Shown here: one piece after another, positions 7,550 to 12,808 of the stretch
Numbering within the stretch: the stretch's first letter is position 1
How the letters are laid out: every line of letters starts with the position of its first letter
DNA from: Entamoeba invadens IP1
Taxonomy: Eukaryota; Evosea; Mastigamoebida; Endamoebidae
NCBI RefSeq assembly: GCF_000330505.1
Contig: NW_004440146.1
Location: 1,292 to 14,099 of the forward strand
Length of the DNA: 12,808 nt
Direction: 5' to 3'
The notes under the pieces: generated by a model
Databases searched by the model: none
Seen by the model: the letters and a program-made list of their open reading frames with translations, nothing else
Told to the model about the DNA's origin: nothing
Translations under genes and position numbers: made by a program

Positions 7550-7947
7550 TTTTTTAATTTGATAACCAGCCCAGATATTAACTCAAATTCATATTTACCG
7601 AAAAAAATAATCTGCATGTTATTTTACTTAGTTAAAATAAAAATTTGAATGGAATTGTGTAAAGGGCATCCCATTTGTACGCGTTAAAAACACTAAAGAA
7701 CAATGCCATTTTGAACAAAATAAACAGTTGATTGTTTATAAAATTGCAAAGAAAAAGTTTTTTTATTTTGAATTAATTTAATTTATATAAAAAGTAAACA
7801 AATTTGAAAAATTGAAAATGTTATTGGATAAATATTGAAAGAAAATGTGACTTAAAATTAGATAAATTAGATGCCAATAAATTGATAAAACAAGTTATTA
7901 TCACCATCTCAATAAAACACACGCATAATAATTTAATAACACTCTTA

Positions 7948-8742
7948 TCAATTTAGATAATCTTTTTCGAGTTTTTCCATAACAACTTTGATTGTAATTC
8001 TGTTTTTGGTATTTGTTGCCAGCACATTCAAATCAAAGTGTATGTCTCACTTATTATTGTACCTGGATTTTGAAGGCGATTACTTTCATTTACAAATTCT
8101 GTTATTTTCCATCTAAATTAATTTTTTCTTTTGGATACGCATTTCCCAATACAAAGCATTCATACATCGAAATTGCAAATAATACACATCTGCGGCTTGT
8201 TTGTACTTCTCTTGATTTAACACTTCAGGAGCCATAAAAACCGGTGTTCCAATTCCTTTTGTGAATGTCATGTTTGTTATCAATAAATTGATGTTTCTAC
8301 TAGTTCCAAAATCTGTCAGTTTGGCATTTACATTGTTGTTGAAATCCAGAGAAATCACCAAGATATTGTCTGGCTTGATGTCTCTGTGTAATATCCCATT
8401 TTCGTGTAAATACAAAATTCCTTTGGCAGCTTCTAATATCATTTTTAATATCATTTTCTCATCAATTTCGTTTGTTTTTTTATGGTTTATTAGATCTTTC
8501 AAACTTCTGTATTGTGCTAATTCGGTGACCATACATATCTTATTTGGGACGAACACAGCCCCATAGAAGTGGACGATATACTTACACCGAAATTTGTCCA
8601 ACATGTTGATTGCATTTTCAAATTCAAGAAATAGTTCAGTGCTGTCTTTATAGTCTCTTATCTTCTTTATTGCAACTACGTTTCCTCGATAAGTCCCTTT
8701 ATAAACAACACCAAACTTACCTTTTCTTATTTTCTTCTCTTT
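7948..8742 (-). other. Kinase domain of the TMK pseudogene
   Basis: The glycine loop reads IRKGKFGVVYKG (about 8733-8698), with the first glycine of GxGxxG replaced by arginine. The ATP-binding lysine is in VVAIKK, the catalytic loop is LHRDIKPDNIL (8391 down), DFG is at 8313-8305 and MAPE of the activation segment is near 8236. Catalytic residues are therefore intact up to subdomain VIII. The frame then changes at about 8190 inside ADVY, and the C-lobe continues piecewise as FAISMYECFVLGNAYPKEK, KITEFVNESNRLQNPG, a TGA at 8030-8028, MCWQQIP and a last shifted piece ITIKVVMEKLEKDYLN. The longest open frame, 8113-8973, would stop short of the C-lobe and begins downstream of the membrane segment. 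Confidence 0.85.
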
Positions 8743-9184
8743 TATTAATAAATCAGGATTAAGTCGTGTGGATATTTGTGTGACTCCTTTGATTGTTATT
8801 TCAATGATTGTTTCAACACCACTTTGCAACGACTTTGATACAATTTTGGCTTTCGAACAGATTTTAGTAGTGTAATTTGGTTTCACAAAAATTTTAAATT
8901 CACACGCAAATCCACGTTTTAAAGTAACAACTGGCAGGTTCATATCAAAATTTCTGTTAATTAGAAGAAACACTCATTTGAACTTTCATTGTTTTTCTGA
9001 GTTATTTCCAATACATAGAAGTTGTCGAGTTTCTTCACAAATTGGAATTCGTCCAGTCAGTGTTGAAGTCGATTTCTGAACGATTTACACAAACACCATT
9101 TCTTAGTGACATAAATTGAATGTTGGATTTACTCATTACAAAATTGTTTGAATCTTTGTGACCTTTTTGTTACTCATCCATCTT

Positions 9185-9277
9185 AAAATGAATGAGAGTG
9201 AAACACCAAATAATACAAAAAAATAAGATGCAGATGAAACTGATGACTAATACAATAATTAATATGACCCACCAAAC
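9185..9277 (-). other. Transmembrane segment of the TMK pseudogene
   Basis: VWWVILIIVLVISFICILFF continues with CIIWCFTLIHF, 31 mostly hydrophobic residues followed by a lysine. It lies between the last CXXC unit (CAFCHIPSEDGTFSE) and the juxtamembrane domain, exactly where TMKs cross the membrane. The frame ends at TAA 9172-9170, four codons after the segment. Confidence 0.85.
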
Positions 9278-9310
9278 ACTTTTCGTCTCAGAAAAAGTGC
9301 CATCCTCACT

Positions 9311-10700
9311 TGGAATATGACAAAATGCACATTAGGAACACTTTGAAGTGGCAACTTCAATGCATTTAGACACTGTAGAGAGAAAATAACGCTTCCTATT
9401 TTAACAACGTTCTCTCCATTACACAACATACAACTCTTACTTTGTGAACATGAAAAACATTCAATATCACATTTAAAACATTCGTTATGTTGTGAATAAA
9501 AACCAGTTTTGCAGAGTGAACATCCACCTGATGTCACTTTATCAGAACAAATTTCTTGTAACTCGTTTTGTGGTTTACACAAGCCGTCACCTGTCATGTA
9601 GTTGGTTGAGTAATATGTTAAACAAGAATTTGCTGTATTACATGTAAAACAATTTATCAAACGATTCTGACAATCTAAACCATTTCGATAATACCCATCT
9701 TTACATATAACACACCCACTACTCACTGAAGATAGTTTATTACATTTTTCTAAAAGTTTTTCATTGGAAATTCACTCGTGGTTAACGTTGAGATAATATT
9801 CAGAATAACAAGAAAGACATGTTGTGGAATTCAAAACACAATTTTGGCATTTTGAAGCATCACAAATTACACATGTTTGAGACAATGATGTATCATCTAT
9901 ATAATATGTCGGTTTACAGCGCAAACACGTTGAGTTTTTAATTTCACAATTATTATTATCAACGAAAGACACTCCGAATTTGATAAAATGTAATTTACAT
10001 CTCAGGTAACACACTTGTTATTTACTATTATTCGACAATTGGGTTGATTAGAAAGACATTTTCCATTTTGGTCTTTCTGTGTATTTTCCATTAAAAAACA
10101 CGAACTTTTTTCACAATTTTTATTTTCTTCCAATACATAATTTAATGTTGTGTTACATTGTAGTGGTCGTGTTAAGTCACATAAGTTACTTCCAATGTAC
10201 TTATCTTGACATGACACACATTTGTTGTCTTTAACAAAGTACCCATCAACACAAGAAGTGATATTTCTTTGTGAGTTTGAATTACTATAAATATCAACTG
10301 GTTCACATAAAATGCCTTTATTAATCAATTTACGTGTTGTGTCGCATAACAAACAATTTGCATTGAATTCAAATTGTTGACAATTGTTCTTGGGTGATAC
10401 ACACAAACCATTTTTTTAACAATTTACCTTCTTCACATTTTAAGCAAATTCCATTTTGAGATATCAAACAGTTGTCTATATGAAATAGTGTACATGTGTT
10501 ATTCTTACTATCCAAAAGATAATTCGTTTCACATTTAATACACTTTCCTGTACTTAAACAAGAAACACATTTTTCAATTGGACATTCAATACACTTTGAT
10601 GGAGTTGTAGAGTAATATAAGTTGGTACAAAAATAATAATTCAGACAAGTAAAACTGTTCTTTGTGTATACACCATAAGTGCATTGTTTGTTGTTGTATA
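9311..10700 (-). other. CXXC-rich ectodomain region of the TMK pseudogene
   Basis: Repeated Cys-x-x-Cys pairs occur every 10-20 residues: CIECPIEKCVSC, CIKCETNYLL, CLKCEEG, CLLCDTTRKL, CVSCQDKY, CLRCKPTYY, CVICDASKCQNC, CLSCYSEYYL, CVICKDGYY, CSLCKTGFY, CFKCDIECFSC, CMLCNGENV. This furin-like, Giardia-VSP-like pattern is typical of TMK and Igl surface proteins of Entamoeba, where the cysteines form disulfides. Four or more lesions fall here, including two TGA codons in the place of expected cysteine (TGT/TGC) codons, at 10004-10002 and 9774-9772. Confidence 0.85.
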
Positions 10701-10869
10701 TAAAGTACTTTTGGCTCAGGACTATAACACTTTTATTTGATGAAATACTCGCAAAATTAATTGTCTGTATTTCTAATGTTTCAATATTAATATTTAAAGA
10801 AATATATCTCTTCATACTTACAAATAGCGTCCCGATCACGACAACATCACTTTCATCTATATCAATTTT

Positions 10870-12200
10870 ATGTTGTTTTTATGAGTATTTTTGTTACTTT
10901 TAATCAATTTCGATTCATCAGTAATTATTAATTCGCTGATTGTATCAAGTGGCACGATATAACAATTGGTTGTACATGGGCAGTAGGGCTCAATAAAGTT
11001 TCCCAATGAAATTTCAGTGCCATTCAAATGGCAAAATATCTTGTCTGAAACTCCATATCTTAACAACATATCATTCGTTAACAATTTAAATGTGGTTGGA
11101 AAACTTTCGCCAGTCTTTGGAGATATCGTTCCATTGAAAAATGCCAAATCAAACTCACAATCAAATTTAGAGAAATCAGACGAACTGTCTATGGAAAGTG
11201 TTTTGGTGTAGAACAAAAGAATATCTTTGATTATTCTTTTAACATTAAAAAAGTCTACTGAACATGTATTTCCTCGAGTAGTAGAACTCACCACACTTGT
11301 ATACCCACGATTTCCAAATACAAACGTGCAAAAACACGACAGTACATCACACCTTATTGTCATAATATCCACTGAAATCCCAAACTCAAACTTTGTATCC
11401 GAATTGATTTCAAACTTACTTAAATTTGATATAAAAAATGTGTCATACAACCCAAAAAAATCTCATTTTTCAAAGCGAGTGTTCCAAATATCATTTGTAT
11501 CGAATTTTTACTCATTACAACGTTAAAAGTTTTAAATTCAATTTGCCCTGCAAACACTTTCAATTGTGAATTATCGTCAAGTGTTAAATCGGATGACGTA
11601 TTCATAAGAAAACTGTTATATACTTCGACTAAAGAATTACCTGTCATTTCACACGTTGTGCTATCAGCCAAAGAAAATATATCAAAAATGGCAACTTTTG
11701 AATTATCTACGAAAGAAATTGAAGAATATTTCAATCCAGTCAATCGATTTTTAACTATAAATTTAGAAGTGTCACCAACTTGAATTCTTCCAGTTACCAA
11801 GTTAATGTAATACGTTGTATTCAGAGTCGAGTTGTTTAATAATTGTATTTTACCGGAGTCTTCAACTATAATAAGAAATACAATTTGAATTGATGAGTTG
11901 TTATATAAATTGAGAATAGAAGTGTTGTAAACAAAAATGTGGGATTTTGAAAAGATACAGGCATTATAATAAAATAAAAATTTGAACGATTCCGCATTAG
12001 TATTTGTTTTGTGTTATTCAATGTTAATTTTTTTTCCATTTCTATAGTCTCACCAGTTTCAATAACAATGATTTGGTTTGCAATAACGGATTTTTCAATT
12101 GATAAAATACCAGAGTTTGACACATATAAATTACCACTAAGAGAACAATCAGATGTCCAAGAAACAGCAGATGTTATCGAAGTGGAACCACAACTTTCTG
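10870..12200 (-). other. Beta-rich N-terminal ectodomain of the TMK pseudogene
   Basis: Short alternating hydrophobic strands separated by Asn, Gly and Asp (for example SGNLYVSNSGILSIEKSV, DSGKIQLLNNSTLNTTYY, TLDDNSQLKVFAGQIEF) suggest a repeated beta-strand fold such as a beta-helix. Many NxS/T sites would allow N-glycosylation. Three frames are used: to about 12010, 12010 to about 11455, and 11455 to about 10875. The middle piece is open for roughly 185 codons. Confidence 0.65.
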
Positions 12201-12214
12201 TTTTTGTCTGTCCT

Positions 12215-12262
12215 GTTGTAAAAGAGCCAAAAAATTGATAATATCATGAAAATTTTTAACAT
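12215..12262 (-). other. Signal peptide remnant of the TMK pseudogene
   Basis: The ATG at 12262-12260 begins MLKIFMILSIFWLF, a basic residue followed by a hydrophobic core, as expected for an export signal. The reading frame must change at about 12215 to enter the ectodomain (QTKTESCGSTSITSAVSW...), so the break lies at or just after the signal peptide. Confidence 0.6.
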
Positions 12263-12557
12263 CTTTCAAATGTAATTTTCTTTGAATAAACAGATACTTT
12301 CTGTAATTGTTTTTCAAAATAATTTTTTAAATAATTTTCAAAGAAGTATATATTTAAATAAAGTAGTAATAATAAATTTGATTAAAATTTGATCATTTTA
12401 ATATTTTTGTGTTTTCAGCAAATTAATTAATAATAAATTCAAACTTTCATTAATTTAATAAATAGATTGGACTTACCTATTAACAATTAGTCATTATATA
12501 AAAAATTGTGACTAAATATTTATAATAAAAAAACAAATACAATATCATGAGTAAAAC
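12263..12557. other. AT-rich spacer upstream of the TMK gene
   Basis: This is almost pure A/T DNA with stops in all frames. It should have held the TMK promoter. TTTATTCA about 35 bases upstream of the ATG on the minus strand is a weak match to the initiator, and no clear TATA-like box was seen. No gene or RNA is supported. Confidence 0.45.
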
Positions 12558-12577
12558 TATATATATATATATATATA
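12558..12577. repeat. (TA)10 microsatellite
   Basis: An uninterrupted alternating TA run of 20 bases, followed by GATAGTAG. Length is likely to vary between isolates. Confidence 0.9.
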
Positions 12578-12808
12578 GATAGTAGTTAATGGGGAACAAG
12601 AATTAATTGGGTGACCTAGTAAAATAAACACAAATGTATTTTATTGACTAAAAGAGGCCAGCGGAGAAGAAAAGAGTGATACGATAAAGACATCTGAAAA
12701 AAAGTGCAACCCAGAAGAAGAAGTTGGCGGAGCAAAACAAATTATAATTAAATTAAGAAGGTTGTTGCATTGAAAAATAACGCGATGAAATAATAACAAA
12801 ACATTTGT
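12578..12808. other. Purine-rich right end, possible gene fragment
   Basis: The last 230 bases change character. 12650-12740 is rich in A and G (AGAAGAAAAGAG, GAAGAAGAAG) with clearly more G+C than the spacer to its left. On the plus strand, 12648-12773 is open for 41 codons without an ATG (EASGEEKSDTIKTSEKK..., then IIIKLRRLLH) and is highly charged. It might be an exon or remnant of a gene to the right, or low-complexity spacer. I recognise no family. Confidence 0.25.

Larger units (their letters stand above)
6820..7947. other. AT-rich spacer, no firm gene
   Basis: This is about 1.1 kb between the Hsp70 promoter and the 3' end of the TMK gene. 6820-7200 and 7680-7947 are almost entirely A/T with homopolymer runs and frequent stops. 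The centre (7230-7560) has higher G+C and two small overlapping open frames on opposite strands, listed separately with low confidence. No RNA gene or mobile element was recognised. Confidence 0.5.
7948..12262 (-). pseudogene. Transmembrane kinase (TMK) with CXXC-rich ectodomain, decayed
   Basis: The whole Entamoeba TMK architecture can be followed over 4,315 bases (about 1,430 codons). In order it holds a signal peptide, a beta-rich Asn/Ser-rich ectodomain, a CXXC-rich region, one membrane segment, the conserved juxtamembrane region (FMSLRNGVCVN, IPICEETRQLLCIGN, VVTLKRGFACEFKIFVKP) and a tyrosine-kinase-like protein kinase domain ending LEKDYLN. Normal members are receptor-like kinases used in signalling, phagocytosis and growth control. 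Frame changes lie near 12215, 12010, 11455, 10875, 10405, 9975, 9370, 9055, 8990, 8950, 8190, 8125 and 7985. In-frame stops are TGA 10004-10002, TGA 9774-9772, TAA 9334-9332, TAA 9172-9170, TAA 8959-8957 and TGA 8030-8028. Several shifts sit in A- or T-runs. The lesions are spread along the whole gene, as expected for neutral decay after loss of function. Splitting it into several small genes would be wrong, because each piece lines up as the next segment of one protein. Confidence 0.88.

Noticed and set aside
8013..8566. Plus-strand ORFs 8013-8237 and 8261-8566
   Set aside because: They are antisense shadows of the kinase domain.
9259..11800. Reading the TMK pieces as four or five separate small cysteine-rich genes
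   Set aside because: Each piece continues the next in the order of a single TMK protein, the pieces often lack ATG starts, and there are no spacers between them.
10679..12238. Plus-strand ORFs at 10679-10903, 11017-11211, 11227-11526 and 12011-12238
   Set aside because: All are antisense to the TMK ectodomain.
7948..12262. Programmed frameshifting or an altered genetic code to explain the breaks
   Set aside because: The lesions are of mixed type (indels in both directions, TAA and TGA), have no shared slippery motif or structure, and the neighbouring Hsp70 uses a normal code ending in TGA.
1..12808. tRNA, rRNA or CRISPR array
   Set aside because: No cloverleaf-like segment, rRNA motif or regular direct repeat with unique spacers was seen on either strand.

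Overview
The window looks like nuclear DNA of an Entamoeba species. E. invadens is my best guess, because the base composition is less extremely AT-rich than E. histolytica; this is inference from family content and composition, not from a search. Signs are the very AT-rich spacers, short gaps between genes, a core promoter of Entamoeba type (an ATAAATTCA initiator close to the ATG, with a TATA-like box about 20-27 bases further out), and members of families expanded in Entamoeba: BspA-like leucine-rich-repeat proteins, CXXC-rich transmembrane kinases (TMKs), Ras-superfamily GTPases and a TM1586-type nitroreductase.

Layout from left to right. At 5-69 there is a degenerate repeat of about 19-20 bp. 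At 212-506 (+) lies a small unrecognised gene with its frame broken at a TG tract. At 666-1487 (-) is a nitroreductase-like gene with two frame changes and a TGA. At 1992-2899 (-) is a BspA-like LRR gene with at least seven lesions. The spacer 2900-4141 holds a candidate non-autonomous Tc1/mariner-type element (3107-3952) with 23-bp inverted ends flanked by TA. At 4142-4884 (+) is a broken small GTPase gene. At 5081-6781 (-) is a complete 566-codon divergent Hsp70, the only clearly intact gene. The spacer 6820-7947 has two weak small ORFs. At 7948-12262 (-) is a full-length TMK gene, from signal peptide through a beta-rich ectodomain, CXXC-rich region, membrane segment and juxtamembrane region to the kinase domain, carrying about thirteen frame changes and six in-frame stops. 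The right end is an AT-rich spacer with a (TA)10 run and a purine-rich patch.

The genes do not form an operon or a visible pathway. The main message is contrast: one chaperone-like gene under evident coding constraint sits among decayed copies of surface, signalling and redox families. Many breaks are single-base differences in homopolymers, so part of the damage could be sequencing error. The in-frame stops and the clean 1.7 kb Hsp70 frame argue that most of it is real decay. I did not find a convincing new multi-gene system. The items most worth following are the lid-less Hsp70, the TA-flanked inverted-repeat element, and the question of whether any of the broken genes are still expressed.
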